DNA of 42,076 nucleotides from a virus. Each line of letters opens with the position of its first letter. The first letter of the stretch is position 1. The position numbers and the translations under genes were made by a program. A model generated the notes under the pieces. It did no database searches. It was not told where the DNA came from and worked only from the letters and a program-made list of their open reading frames with translations. The stretch lies in the IMG/VR virus record IMGVR_UViG_3300042879_002939, positions 1 through 42,076 of that record; one strand, 5' to 3'. Positions 1 to 8,177 of the stretch are shown here, piece by piece.

Positions 1-144
1 CGACTCCTCGGCCGTGATGCCGCGATCCTCCAGGTTGCGGCCGATGCCGATCGTCAGCTTCCCGGCGGTGCACCGGTAGGGCTTGAGCCGCTCGCCCTCG
101 TGGAGGCGCAGCTGGCGGGTCATTGCAACGCGATCGATCGTCAT
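1..144 (-). CDS. T4-type endolysin (GH24 lysozyme), N-terminal part only
   Basis: The gene runs off the left edge; the first 48 codons are present. The residues match the glycoside hydrolase 24 active-site block: a catalytic Glu in HEG (E16), Cys25 in YRCTAG, and Thr31 in LTIGIG. This is the E-8-C-5-T spacing of lysozymes in which Cys replaces the T4 lysozyme Asp20, a known active variant of the family. It should cut peptidoglycan glycan strands at the end of infection. The ATG at 144 is chosen because GAAGAGG lies about 7 bases upstream and it overlaps the previous stop (TGATG); a second ATG at 123 is possible. No signal peptide is visible, so release would need the holin candidate next door. 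Confidence 0.9.
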   Translation of the reverse strand, partial: MTIDRVAMTRQLRLHEGERLKPYRCTAGKLTIGIGRNLEDRGITAEES

Positions 145-479
145 CAGTGGCCTCTTCCGTCGGGGTTGTCCGGGGATTGGTGCAGGTCAGGATTGAGGGT
201 CCAGTAGCCTTCGGCGAAACCCTCTTCCTGGCCTTCCTTGCGCCCCCTGCTGGCGCCGATCACGTAGCCGCCGATGCCCAGCGCGGCCGCCAGCGGGCCG
301 CCAGAACCCAAGCCGGAGATCGACAGGCCCCGGTCCCAGCACTCATTGAAGCTGCCGCCGCTCACTCGGCAGTCGCGGATGTAGAGCGCACCCACGGCTA
401 CGTTCAAGCCAAGCACCATCGAGGCGCCCACCATGCCGAGGATGGCGGAGGCCTTTGCCAGGTCGGGGTGGGTAGTCAT
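144..479 (-). CDS. small membrane protein, holin candidate
   Basis: This 111-residue protein has two likely membrane-spanning stretches: residues about 10-33 (AILGMVGASMVLGLNVAVGA) and about 58-77 (PLAAALGIGGYVIGA). A charged Arg/Lys/Glu-rich tail follows. A short loop with two cysteines joins the stretches. It sits directly upstream of the endolysin with a TGATG overlap, the usual place for a holin. I do not recognise a named holin family, so the role rests on position and topology. Its tail could also make it a spanin-like or unrelated envelope protein. Confidence 0.55.
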   Translation of the reverse strand: MTTHPDLAKASAILGMVGASMVLGLNVAVGALYIRDCRVSGGSFNECWDRGLSISGLGSGGPLAAALGIGGYVIGASRGRKEGQEEGFAEGYWTLNPDLHQSPDNPDGRGH

Positions 480-494
480 CGCCGTGTCTCCAGG

Positions 495-1040
495 TTAGGT
501 GTAGTGAAGGTAAGAACTGATGATGTACTTCGGCCCTGAGATCGGGGGCCGGCCGGCATGCAGCCAGGGCCACAGCGGAGGGAACAGCACGACGGTCCCG
601 GCCACCGGCTGGATCTGCTGGCCCCAGCCGGGGAACACGGTGGCGCCGCCCTCGTCCACGTCGTTGAGGTAGAGCAGCGCCGCGAGGAACCGCCGCGCGC
701 TGGCGTGATCGCCCACGTCCACATGCTCCGGGAAGGCCTCCTCCCCCTCGGGCCGGTAGCGCTTCATCCGCAGCTCTTCGAACGCCAGCTGCTCGGGCCA
801 CTGCGTCGGGAAGATCTGCAGGTCGCGCGAGTAGGCCTCGAACAACGGCAGGATCGCCTCGAACGCCATCTCGTGCCCGCGCTGCCATCGCTGCGTGAGG
901 TTGAGCTCGGTGAACCACGGTCCTTCGGTGTGCACGTGCACGTGCTCGCCCTGGAGGGCCTCGAAGCCGGTGATCAGCTGGCTGCAGGTGGCGCGTGAGA
1001 GCGCATCAGGGTAGACGCGCACCAGGTCGGAGAGTTGCAT
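495..1040 (-). CDS. 2OG-Fe(II) oxygenase, prolyl 4-hydroxylase-like
   Basis: A 181-residue protein with the double-stranded beta-helix signature of 2-oxoglutarate/Fe(II) dioxygenases. The iron ligands appear as H106-x-D108 (EHVDV) and distal H161 (LHAG), with K171 (GPKY) placed to hold 2-oxoglutarate. The segment FLAALLYLNDVDEGGATVF is typical of P4H-like enzymes. Such genes are frequent in cyanophages, where substrates are mostly unknown; a structural protein, host protein or nucleic acid are all possible. The ATG at 1040 overlaps the stop of the upstream peptidase-like gene (TGATG). The longer frame to 1115 begins inside that gene and is not used. Its location in the lysis module rather than the tail is unexplained. 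Confidence 0.85.
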   Translation of the reverse strand: MQLSDLVRVYPDALSRATCSQLITGFEALQGEHVHVHTEGPWFTELNLTQRWQRGHEMAFEAILPLFEAYSRDLQIFPTQWPEQLAFEELRMKRYRPEGEEAFPEHVDVGDHASARRFLAALLYLNDVDEGGATVFPGWGQQIQPVAGTVVLFPPLWPWLHAGRPPISGPKYIISSYLHYT

Positions 1041-1783
1041 CAGCGTGTGGCGATGATGGCCCAGCCGTTGCCGGGCGCATAGCGGTAGCTGTTGCCTGAT
1101 GGGATCACCTCCCACCGACGGCAGAAGTTGCGGAACGTGTAGCGCAGCCTGGCCCCCCAGTTGTTGATGTAGCCGCCGTTCACCACATCCAGCTCGCCCA
1201 TCGGATCGTGGACGATGAAGTGCTTGTCGTCGTAGCCGATGGCCGTGATCCAGTGGCCGTCGCCGTGGAGGCTCCCCAGGCCGCCCTTGTGAATGAACCC
1301 GAGCGGCACGGGGATGCCCTTGTCGATCTGCGCCTTCACGTCCTCAGACGTGCAGGTCTGATCCAGCCGGGCGGAGACGCCGAAGTGCGCGAGGGCTTTG
1401 ATCTGCGCGGTCGCATCGGTGGTGTCGCCATAGCGCAGCACGCGGCCCAGGTAGGTGTCATCTCCGTTCGGGCCCTTGAGGGTGCCGGGCCTGAGCGCCT
1501 CGAGGAGCATGGCGCAGGAGCTGCTGAAGCACATGCGCATGGCGTGCTCGGTGGCCGAGTCGCGCTGGCTGTAGTAGGGCACCTGCAGCGGATTGCTGAG
1601 GGTGCGAGGGTCCTCTTGCTTTCCGGCCGCCTGCCATGTCTGGTACCAGCTGGCGTCGCGCTTCTTCAGGCTGGCCGGCACTGCCGCCCAGAACTCCTGG
1701 GCCCCCGCCCGCTGATGCGGCAGCCCCTTCCAGTGCTCGAAGAACGGGATGATGTCAGGGATGAGTCCCTGTTCGCTGGTCAT
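1040..1783 (-). CDS. C39-like cysteine peptidase (papain fold)
   Basis: A 247-residue protein. After an N-terminal segment of about 65 residues comes a Peptidase_C39_2-like domain: VPYYSQRD, then Cys85 in MCFSSSCAML (where most members have CGP), His177 in GDGHWITAIGY and Asp193 in VHDP. These form a plausible Cys-His-Asp triad. Family members cleave peptides, and some phage-borne ones act on cell-wall cross-bridges. Here it sits between an XhlA-like membrane protein and an oxygenase in the lysis cluster, so murein peptide cleavage is an inference. The ATG at 1783 (MTSEQG) is chosen over a TTG at 1813; it overlaps the XhlA-like gene by 29 bp. Confidence 0.75.
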   Translation of the reverse strand: MTSEQGLIPDIIPFFEHWKGLPHQRAGAQEFWAAVPASLKKRDASWYQTWQAAGKQEDPRTLSNPLQVPYYSQRDSATEHAMRMCFSSSCAMLLEALRPGTLKGPNGDDTYLGRVLRYGDTTDATAQIKALAHFGVSARLDQTCTSEDVKAQIDKGIPVPLGFIHKGGLGSLHGDGHWITAIGYDDKHFIVHDPMGELDVVNGGYINNWGARLRYTFRNFCRRWEVIPSGNSYRYAPGNGWAIIATR

Positions 1784-2045
1784 GGCTGCTGGCCTCAGCC
1801 GGTGGTTCGCCAAAGTGTATACGGGAGCCTATTGACTGCCAGACGAGCGGTGCGAACAGCGCGATGACGACGGTGAGGATCACTCCCTGCGCTACGCGCT
1901 TCTCCAGTTCTGTGATCCGCTTGAACGCTTCGCCGAGGTCGCTGCGCTTCTCGCTGACGCTGAGGATCAGCGCATCGAGCTTGCCTTCCATCTGACCAAC
2001 CTTGTGGAGGATGTCTCCATGGGAGACGTCGTGATCAGCCGCCAT
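1755..2045 (-). CDS. XhlA-like coiled-coil membrane protein
   Basis: The 96-residue protein has an N-terminal heptad-rich helix (residues about 10-52, VGQMEGKLDALILSVSEKR then FKRITELEKRV), one transmembrane helix (about 55-72, ILTVVIALFAPLVW) and a short polar tail. This matches haemolysin XhlA-type phage lysis accessory proteins, which bind the membrane and help the holin/endolysin step. It lies just after the tail hub gene and starts the lysis/accessory cluster. Its 3' end overlaps the peptidase-like gene. Confidence 0.65.
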   Translation of the reverse strand: MAADHDVSHGDILHKVGQMEGKLDALILSVSEKRSDLGEAFKRITELEKRVAQGVILTVVIALFAPLVWQSIGSRIHFGEPPAEASSHDQRTGTHP

Positions 2046-2068
2046 GCGAAAGCCTCAACGGGGGCACC

Positions 2069-3904
2069 TTACTTCAGCCGCCAGTATTCCGGCCGCTGCC
2101 CATAGGTGCTGGTGTAACTGCCCTCACCGGCCGCCCAACTGAAGCTGCCGCGACTGCTGCTGTTGCTGATGATGGTGCGGCCATCGTTGCCGACGATCCC
2201 GATGTGAGGGTATGGGGGGCTGCCGTTGTCGCGCATGATCGCGATGGCGCCAGGCTCTGGGCCTGAGAGCAGCGTGCCGGCGCCAGATGCCAGCGTGCTG
2301 CGTGCGGTGGGGACGTAGTTGCTGTTGCCCCACGGCGGCGTGATTCCGGCACCCCTCAGTACCTTGTTGACCGCGAACAGGCAAGCATTGTTGCCGCCGT
2401 CGGGGCCTCCTCTGGTGTTCATCCCGCGCGCGCGCTCGGCCGCCTGCGCGAGGAGCCGGGCCTTGTCGCCAGCCGGCAGGCCGTTGTTCGCGCCGCTGGC
2501 CTGGCCACCAACCCATCCGTCGTTCTCATCCCCCTGGGTGCCGCACTCCACCGAGGTGGAGTAGCCGGACGGGCCCAGGTCGTGGGTGACGGTCTTCGCA
2601 TTCCACGTGCCGTCCACCTCCGGCCGGAAGCCCTGCAGGGTGATGCTCCCCTCGGCGTTCAGATCAGGCCGGCCCGGCATCGTCAGGCTGACGCGCACCT
2701 CGCCCGACCGCAACGACTGCAGCTTGCTGTCGGCCGCGGCCTTCGCCTCATCCTCGGTCTTGAACAGCTGCTTCTCCTCGAAGGTCGGCAGCTGGCCGTC
2801 GCTCTGGCCAGCGGTGTGCACCTTCTCCTTGTTGGTGGTGCGATCGAGCCACTTCGCGCTGACCGCGCCATAGGCGCCGCGACCCTTCAGCGTCGCCCGC
2901 CAGGTGCTCACCTCCCGCTCCCTGATCGTGAAGCTGCCCTGGCTCAGCGCATCGAGGCCAGCCAGCGTGGCCCCGCCCTGCCGTGCTGCATCGAGGTAGC
3001 GGCGGTAGGCGCCGCTCTTGTAGACCGACCAGGCGTTGAAGCCCTGCTGCTGCCAGATCGCCCGAGCGGCCGTGGCGTTGGTCGCGGGGTTATAGAGCTG
3101 CTCGTTGCTCGACAGACCCAGCTGGGCGCGACGCGCGGGGCCCAGGCCGCCGATCATGTTGATCTGCCACAGGCCGTAGCTGAGATCGGGCGGCTTGCTA
3201 TTGAGCGCTCGCACGTTGCCGGTGCTCTCGGCCATGGCGATCGCGCCCATGATCACCGCGTCGTTGCCGGTGAAGCCCGCCTGCCGCGCGAGGGCGGTGG
3301 CCTGGCCGGCGGTGATGCGACCGGTTGGGTTAGGCACCGGACTGGCGGCTCCCTTGCCGCGTTCCAACACCACCAGCTTCCCGTCAGCCGGTTTGATCGT
3401 GGCCCTGTACTTCTCCGCCAGGCGGGTGAGGAAGCTCTGGTCGGTCTCGTTGGTCTGGTCCTCGTGCTTGATCTGGATGTCGCTCAGCGGCTTGTTGATC
3501 ACCGCCTGGAGGCCGTTGCGCTTCGCGATGTCCTGGACGATCTGCCCGAGAGTCTTGTTGCTCCAGCTCTGGCTCCGGCCTTCCTTCGTCAGCTCTGGCG
3601 CGGTCTGTGCAGCGGTCGCCTTGATCACCATCGAGCGGGGCCCGCCGCTCAGGTCCACGTCATCGACGGCGAACGCGCCCATGTAGGCGGGCTTCTGGCC
3701 GCCGGTGTCGTAGCCGAGCCAGACGCGCAGCCATGCGCCATACCGCGGCACCGGCATGCGCTTCTCGCGATCGTCGATGGTGAGCTCCAGGCTGTCGCTC
3801 TGCTGGCCGGCTTGGTCGGTGATGCGCAAACTGATCAGCCGGTCCCGGATCTTGTCGGTGATGTCGGTCCCGTCAGCGACGACGCGGAAGGCGGGGGTGC
3901 TCAT
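2069..3904 (-). CDS. D: P2 gpD-like tail hub with two murein-degrading domains
   Basis: The 611-residue protein begins as a P2 late-control D / T4 gp27-like hub (residues 1-190) and resumes hub sequence at about 325-460. Between them (about 195-315) lies a lytic-transglycosylase-like domain with catalytic Glu226 in AMAESTGN and the motif SYGLWQIN (242-249). The C-terminus (about 485-611) is CHAP/NlpC-like: Cys508 in NACLFAVN, His567 in PHIGIV and Asn581. P2 gpD has no such domains and is about 390 residues. The hub could therefore open both glycan strands and peptide cross-links as the tail penetrates the envelope. It overlaps gpX by ATGA. Confidence 0.9.
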   Translation of the reverse strand: MSTPAFRVVADGTDITDKIRDRLISLRITDQAGQQSDSLELTIDDREKRMPVPRYGAWLRVWLGYDTGGQKPAYMGAFAVDDVDLSGGPRSMVIKATAAQTAPELTKEGRSQSWSNKTLGQIVQDIAKRNGLQAVINKPLSDIQIKHEDQTNETDQSFLTRLAEKYRATIKPADGKLVVLERGKGAASPVPNPTGRITAGQATALARQAGFTGNDAVIMGAIAMAESTGNVRALNSKPPDLSYGLWQINMIGGLGPARRAQLGLSSNEQLYNPATNATAARAIWQQQGFNAWSVYKSGAYRRYLDAARQGGATLAGLDALSQGSFTIREREVSTWRATLKGRGAYGAVSAKWLDRTTNKEKVHTAGQSDGQLPTFEEKQLFKTEDEAKAAADSKLQSLRSGEVRVSLTMPGRPDLNAEGSITLQGFRPEVDGTWNAKTVTHDLGPSGYSTSVECGTQGDENDGWVGGQASGANNGLPAGDKARLLAQAAERARGMNTRGGPDGGNNACLFAVNKVLRGAGITPPWGNSNYVPTARSTLASGAGTLLSGPEPGAIAIMRDNGSPPYPHIGIVGNDGRTIISNSSSRGSFSWAAGEGSYTSTYGQRPEYWRLK

Positions 3905-4116
3905 GGATCCCAGATCCTCACCACCTCAGACACGCTGGGCTCTGGGATGTCAGGCAGCGCGATCGTCAGGCCTTCGGGTAGGACCGGGCCCATGTCCGAC
4001 AGGCCTGGGTTGGCGGCGAGCACCACCTCCACCGTCTGCTGGGTGCGGCCGTAGTAGGAGTGGCAGATCTCATCGACCATCTCGAACTGCCGGGTGATGT
4101 AGAGCTGCTGGGTCAT
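3901..4116 (-). CDS. X: P2 gpX-like tail protein (LysM-like)
   Basis: A 71-residue protein, usual for P2 tail protein X. It starts MTQQLYITRQ, contains DEICHSYYGRT and ends with a hydrophobic LPEGLTIALP strand, the compact LysM-like fold of this family. It is thought to join the tail tube end to the hub. The ATG at 4116 sits inside the end of the gpU gene, and its stop overlaps the gpD start (ATGA). Order U-X-D is the P2 order. Confidence 0.88.
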   Translation of the reverse strand: MTQQLYITRQFEMVDEICHSYYGRTQQTVEVVLAANPGLSDMGPVLPEGLTIALPDIPEPSVSEVVRIWDP

Positions 4117-5042
4117 GGCTGGATCGCGCCGCGCACGGCCTCGGTGACGAATGGATCGACATCCAGGATGGTGGAGATGGTGGCGGCGCTGCTGATCAGA
4201 TCGCCCAGCGCCTGGCCGCCGCCGGTCCCACCTCCGAGGGTGTTGAGCATGGTGGAGGTGGCCGGGCGGAGGGCCTGCAGTGCGACGCTGATCGCTGGGG
4301 CGCCATTCCCCTGGCCCACCTGCTGCACCAGCTGGGCGGCGTTGATCCCCACCTGCGCCCAGGTGTTGCCCTGGGCGGCGTTGATGCCAGCGAGGCCGAA
4401 GGCGCCGAGCGCTGCGCCCACGTAGTCGCGGTTCACGACGGCGCGTGCGATCGATGCCACCTGGCCAAGGTTGAGGCCGGCCGCCTGGGGGGAGACGGGC
4501 AGGCCCGTGACGGATGCCAGGCCGTTGAGGGCCACGTCGCTGAACGCACCGCCGGGAGCGGTGAACTGCCCGAGGCCCTGCACCAGGGCGCTGAGCGCTG
4601 AGGATGGGATGGCGCTGCTGGCGACGGCGAGGGGGCTGGCCGCCTGCCCTGGGTTGTCGTCGACGTAGCGGAGCAGCGCCAGGTGGAAGGTGATCTGCCT
4701 GGCCCCACCGCCGGGTGCGAAGGTCGCCTGCCCCTCGCGCACCTGACGGATGACCCACTTGCCGTAGTTGCGGCCGAGGCCATCGGTGAGGGTCTGGGGC
4801 TGGCCCTGGGCGGCAAGGGTGCGGAGCTGCTCGACGGTGGCCTGCCGGCCGGAGAAGCCCGGGTAGAGGATGCCATCGAGGCTGATCTCCTGGCTGCCGG
4901 GGCCGAGGTACTGGACGGCAGGATCGCGCAGCAACCGGTCCTGCGTCTCCCACCGGTAGTCGGCGGTGCGATCGAGGGACTGGGGCACACCGTTCGGCAG
5001 GTCGAACTGGAAGCTGCCAAGTTGGAAGATCGGTGCGGCCAT
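4113..5042 (-). CDS. U: P2 gpU-like tail protein
   Basis: The 309-residue protein carries the phage_U signature at its N-terminus: FQLGSFQFDLP, YRWETQDRL and the conserved SLDGILYPGF near residue 55, then GLGRNYGKWVIRQV and FHLALLRY. P2 gpU is about 160 residues, so the C-terminal 170 residues, rich in Ala/Gly/Gln, are an extension of unknown role. It overlaps tape measure and gpX genes by one to four bases. Confidence 0.88.
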   Translation of the reverse strand: MAAPIFQLGSFQFDLPNGVPQSLDRTADYRWETQDRLLRDPAVQYLGPGSQEISLDGILYPGFSGRQATVEQLRTLAAQGQPQTLTDGLGRNYGKWVIRQVREGQATFAPGGGARQITFHLALLRYVDDNPGQAASPLAVASSAIPSSALSALVQGLGQFTAPGGAFSDVALNGLASVTGLPVSPQAAGLNLGQVASIARAVVNRDYVGAALGAFGLAGINAAQGNTWAQVGINAAQLVQQVGQGNGAPAISVALQALRPATSTMLNTLGGGTGGGQALGDLISSAATISTILDVDPFVTEAVRGAIQP

Positions 5043-7204
5043 CAGTCGTTCAGCAGGGTGCGGTAGGCGGACTCCATCTGCCGCACCAGGTCCTGGAGGG
5101 CATCATCGACCTGCCGGCGGATCTCCATGGCGTCGCCGCCGGCGGCCGTGATGGTGATGGGAGCGTTGATGGTGATGGCCGCCGCTGGAGCAGCAGCACT
5201 CGCGCGCGCGGGGGCGGGCGCAGGCGCAGGCAGCGCGCGGGCGGGGCCAGCAGCTGCGGCCGGCGGGGCGACGGACAGCAGGCCGGCGAGTGCGCCAGCA
5301 GTGAGGGGCCTGGCGATCCGAGGGATGATCGCGCCATCGAAGCCGGGCACGAACAGCTCGCGGCGCCGCTCGCCGACGATGTAGGGGAAGCCCGCGCGAA
5401 CCTGGCCACCGACGGCACGGCCTGGGATGGGGCGGATGTTGTTGGCGGGGGAGACCGGCGGAGCAGCCGGCGCTGCAGGGACAGTGGCGCCGCCACCGCC
5501 GACCATCGAGCTGATGCGGGAGACAGCGCCGCCGATCCAGGAGAACAGCGCACCGGCTCGGGCCTTGAGGCCATCGATGATGGAGGTGATGATCCGCTGG
5601 CCGATGCCGGCCCCGGTGAACAGGCGGATGATCTGCGCCGGGATCGGGAACAAAGTCTCCAGCACCTTGGGCCCCCACGACTTAATGATTTGGACCGCCC
5701 GATTGAAGACGCCACCAATAAATCCGGTGAACTGCCCCCATTCAGATTTGATCGCCTCCCATGTCGAGATGACTTCGGTTCGAATCCATGCCCATGCGTT
5801 GCTGGCGGCTTTCTTCATTGCGCCCCAATTGGCAATCAGCGCCACAAGGGCTGCGCCGACGCCGATGATCGCCAACGTGACCGGGCCACCCAAAAGCCCA
5901 ATGGCGCCAACCACGCCAGCAATGACGGGCAACGCCATGGTCAGTCCAGCGATTGCTGCGCCGATCATCGTTATGTTTTTGGCCAACCCCGGATTTTTGG
6001 CCGCCCAGCTGGCGATGCCCTCAACGATTGGCGTGATCTTTACCGCCAGCTTGGTTAGCGGGGGCAGCAGGGCATTGCCAACCACGATGCCGAGCCGCTG
6101 CGCGCTGTTCTGGAAGCTGGTGAGCGTGCCCTGGAAGGTGGCCAGGCTGCGCTGGAAGTCCTGGTCGACGGTGCCGGCCGCGGCCGCGCCGCCGGCGTCA
6201 GCCTTCAGCTTCGCGTACTCCTGCCGGTACTTCATCAGCGACATCAGGGCCAGCTTGGCTTCCTTGTCGCCGAAGATCTGGGAGAGCTTGAACACGTCGC
6301 CGCCGGTCACCCGCTGCAGCTCAGCGACGGCCGCCTCCATCGGGTTGATGCCCCGGGCCTTCGCGTTGTTCAGCACCTGCTCGATGTTGACGCCGAACTT
6401 GGCGAAGCGCTTCACCGCATCCGGCGCGGTGAGCTTCAGCATCGCGTCGGTCAGGCGCGTCGCGGCCTGGCCTGCATCAGGCGCATCCTTCCGCACCATC
6501 TGCATCATGCTGGCCAGGGCCACTGCACCTTCCTTGCCCTGGATGCCAAGGCTGCCGGCGGCCGCGGCGATGGTAGGCATGAACTGCGCCATGTCCTTCA
6601 GCTCGAAGGCGCCCTGCTTGCCTGCGAACGCCAGCGCGTCAAAGGTGGCCTTGAGCTCCGTCGGGCGGATCTTCAGCGCGTTCTGCAGCTGGAAGCCGGT
6701 CTTGGTGACGTCGAGCAGGTCGGAGTTGGTGGCGGTCGCCACCTTGCCCAGCGACTCCATCGATGCGACGGCATCCTTCAGCTCCAGGCCCTGGGCCACC
6801 AGGTCCTGGATGCCGGCTGCCAGCTTCTCTGGCGACAGGTTGGTGAGGTTCCGGCCGCTGAGGCGCAGCAGCTCACCGGACAGGCCCTTCAGCTCCGCCT
6901 GGCCGATGTTGGCGGTCTTGCCGATGTCGCTCAGGATGAGCTCGAAGCTGGCCGCCTGGCGGATGCTCGCGCCGAGGGCCACGCCGATCCCCGCTGCGCC
7001 GACGGCAGCCTGCTGCCACAGCGCGTTGTCGAACATGCCCTTGAAGCCCTTGCGGCCGGCAGTCGCCGCGTCGTTCATCGTGCGGTTCACGTTCCGCCCG
7101 AACGACGACACCTGCACCTGAGCGGTGCGCAGGCTGGCCCCGAGGCTGGCGGCGATCTTGCCGCCGATCTCAACCGTGATCTTCTGCGCGCCGCCGCCGA
7201 TCAT
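5042..7204 (-). CDS. T: tail tape measure protein
   Basis: At 720 residues this is the longest tail gene, just downstream of the E/E' chaperone genes, as in P2. Residues about 60-330 resemble the TP901/PhageMin tape-measure core (ELILSDIGKTANIG, LVAQGLELKDAVASMESLG, AAVAELQRV). Residues about 380-480 hold hydrophobic helices rich in Ala/Gly/Ile that can span the host membrane. The C-terminus is Ala/Pro-rich. The protein sets tail length and may form a channel. Bases about 5680-6065 use clearly more A/T-ending codons than their flanks, so this segment may have been exchanged. Confidence 0.93.
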   Translation of the reverse strand: MIGGGAQKITVEIGGKIAASLGASLRTAQVQVSSFGRNVNRTMNDAATAGRKGFKGMFDNALWQQAAVGAAGIGVALGASIRQAASFELILSDIGKTANIGQAELKGLSGELLRLSGRNLTNLSPEKLAAGIQDLVAQGLELKDAVASMESLGKVATATNSDLLDVTKTGFQLQNALKIRPTELKATFDALAFAGKQGAFELKDMAQFMPTIAAAAGSLGIQGKEGAVALASMMQMVRKDAPDAGQAATRLTDAMLKLTAPDAVKRFAKFGVNIEQVLNNAKARGINPMEAAVAELQRVTGGDVFKLSQIFGDKEAKLALMSLMKYRQEYAKLKADAGGAAAAGTVDQDFQRSLATFQGTLTSFQNSAQRLGIVVGNALLPPLTKLAVKITPIVEGIASWAAKNPGLAKNITMIGAAIAGLTMALPVIAGVVGAIGLLGGPVTLAIIGVGAALVALIANWGAMKKAASNAWAWIRTEVISTWEAIKSEWGQFTGFIGGVFNRAVQIIKSWGPKVLETLFPIPAQIIRLFTGAGIGQRIITSIIDGLKARAGALFSWIGGAVSRISSMVGGGGATVPAAPAAPPVSPANNIRPIPGRAVGGQVRAGFPYIVGERRRELFVPGFDGAIIPRIARPLTAGALAGLLSVAPPAAAAGPARALPAPAPAPARASAAAPAAAITINAPITITAAGGDAMEIRRQVDDALQDLVRQMESAYRTLLND

Positions 7205-7353
7205 GAGCCCACCCTCTCCGCGATCTCATTGTCCACCGACTGGGCGGATGCGAGCCAGGACCAGAAGTCGGCCAGCTCCATGTCGAGGATCTCGGCCAGG
7301 CCCCAGCCGGTCGCCTTCGCCAGGATCACAACGGCCCGGCGCAGGGACTCCAC
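7201..7353 (-). CDS. E'-like tail assembly chaperone segment (-1 frame)
   Basis: This open frame lies between the E-like gene and the tape measure. Read from a GTG at 7353 it gives 50 residues beginning VESLRRAVVILAKATGWGLA and containing EILDMELADFWSWLASAQ, a pattern typical of the C-terminal part of P2-like E+E' proteins. It is in the -1 frame relative to gene E and stays open upstream through the end of E. It may therefore be made as an E-E' fusion by ribosomal frameshifting; TTTC (7374-7377) is one candidate slip point. Independent initiation at the GTG is possible. The stop overlaps the tape measure ATG (ATGA). Confidence 0.6.
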   Translation of the reverse strand: MESLRRAVVILAKATGWGLAEILDMELADFWSWLASAQSVDNEIAERVGS

Positions 7354-7355
7354 TG

Positions 7356-7631
7356 CTACGACCTGGCCATCCTGAAAGCCACGACCTGAGCCTCCAGCTT
7401 GCCCCAGTTGGCGTCGTCGAGCTGCATGATCTCGTCGACCGGAACCTCGCAGAGGTTGGCCACGAGATGCACAGCCTGCTCGCCTTCGTTGGTGGAGGCC
7501 TTGGCCGCCTCCACCCTGTCGCGAACCTTGGGCCGGCGCATCACCAGGAAGTCGACCTCGACGCCGCCGATCATCTCGGGGAAGTCGAAGACGACCTTGG
7601 CGCTGCCCTCAGGACGCTTCTTGCTGCTCAT
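7356..7631 (-). CDS. E: P2 gpE-like tail assembly chaperone
   Basis: A 91-residue protein of the phage tail assembly chaperone E/41/14 family: VVFDFPEMIGGVEVDFLVMR, RPKVRDRVEAAKA, and a middle acidic helix ending QLDDANWGKLEAQV. It should coat the tape measure during tube assembly. It lies between the tube and tape measure genes, the fixed place for this function in contractile and siphophage tails. The end of the gene is the probable site of a -1 frameshift into E'. Confidence 0.82.
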   Translation of the reverse strand: MSSKKRPEGSAKVVFDFPEMIGGVEVDFLVMRRPKVRDRVEAAKASTNEGEQAVHLVANLCEVPVDEIMQLDDANWGKLEAQVVAFRMARS

Positions 7632-7634
7632 GGA

Positions 7635-8141
7635 TCAGACCCCGATGGCTTGGCGGATGGTGGCCAGCTGATCCACTCCGTTGATGCGGCGGATCATGTT
7701 CACCTTGTCGATCTCGACCAGCTCGCGGCCGCCGACGGTGAGCTTGTAGTAGCGCAAAGCGTAGGTGAAGGTGGGGCTCGACTGATCGCCGGCCTTCCAG
7801 TCGCCCTTCTCCACCTGCTTCACCACGCCGGTCATGTTGACCACGACAGGCACAGCGTCCTCACCATCACGACGCATCGCGCCGCGTGCGGTCATCTGGG
7901 TGTTGGCCGACGCCAGGCCATAGAGGGCGATGACGTCGGGGTTGTACTCGAGGAGCACGAAGGTGCCCTCCAGCTTCTCCATCCCCATGTCGACTTCCAC
8001 CGGGGCGTCCATGCCGCCGCCGCGGAACTCCTCCATCTTCGTGGTGAGGGTGGGAAGGGTGAGGGTGTCGATGGTGCCGGCGAGGCCCTGGCCATCGACG
8101 AAGAGGCTGAAGTTCTTCAGCGTGCGGGGGATCTGTGCCAT
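7635..8141 (-). CDS. FII: major tail tube protein (P2 FII-like)
   Basis: The 168-residue protein matches P2 FII in length and sequence pattern: IPRTLKNFSLFVDG at the start, LPTLTTKMEEFRGGGMDAPV, then YALRYYKLTVGGRELVEIDKVNMI near the end. It polymerises into the inner tail tube. It follows the sheath gene as in P2. The start ATG at 8141 is the only one that preserves the conserved N-terminus. Confidence 0.95.
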   Translation of the reverse strand: MAQIPRTLKNFSLFVDGQGLAGTIDTLTLPTLTTKMEEFRGGGMDAPVEVDMGMEKLEGTFVLLEYNPDVIALYGLASANTQMTARGAMRRDGEDAVPVVVNMTGVVKQVEKGDWKAGDQSSPTFTYALRYYKLTVGGRELVEIDKVNMIRRINGVDQLATIRQAIGV

Positions 8142-8177
8142 GGGTCAATCCTGAGAGGTGAGCGGGTGGGGGGATGA

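Noticed and set aside
2582-4054. 490-codon open frame on the + strand
   Set aside because: It lies antisense to the hub gene gpD, its product is low-complexity and has no recognisable motif, and GC-rich DNA gives such shadows.
5427-7121. 564-codon open frame antisense to the tape measure
   Set aside because: The opposite strand codes a clear tape measure protein; the product is Ser/Ala-rich with no domain.
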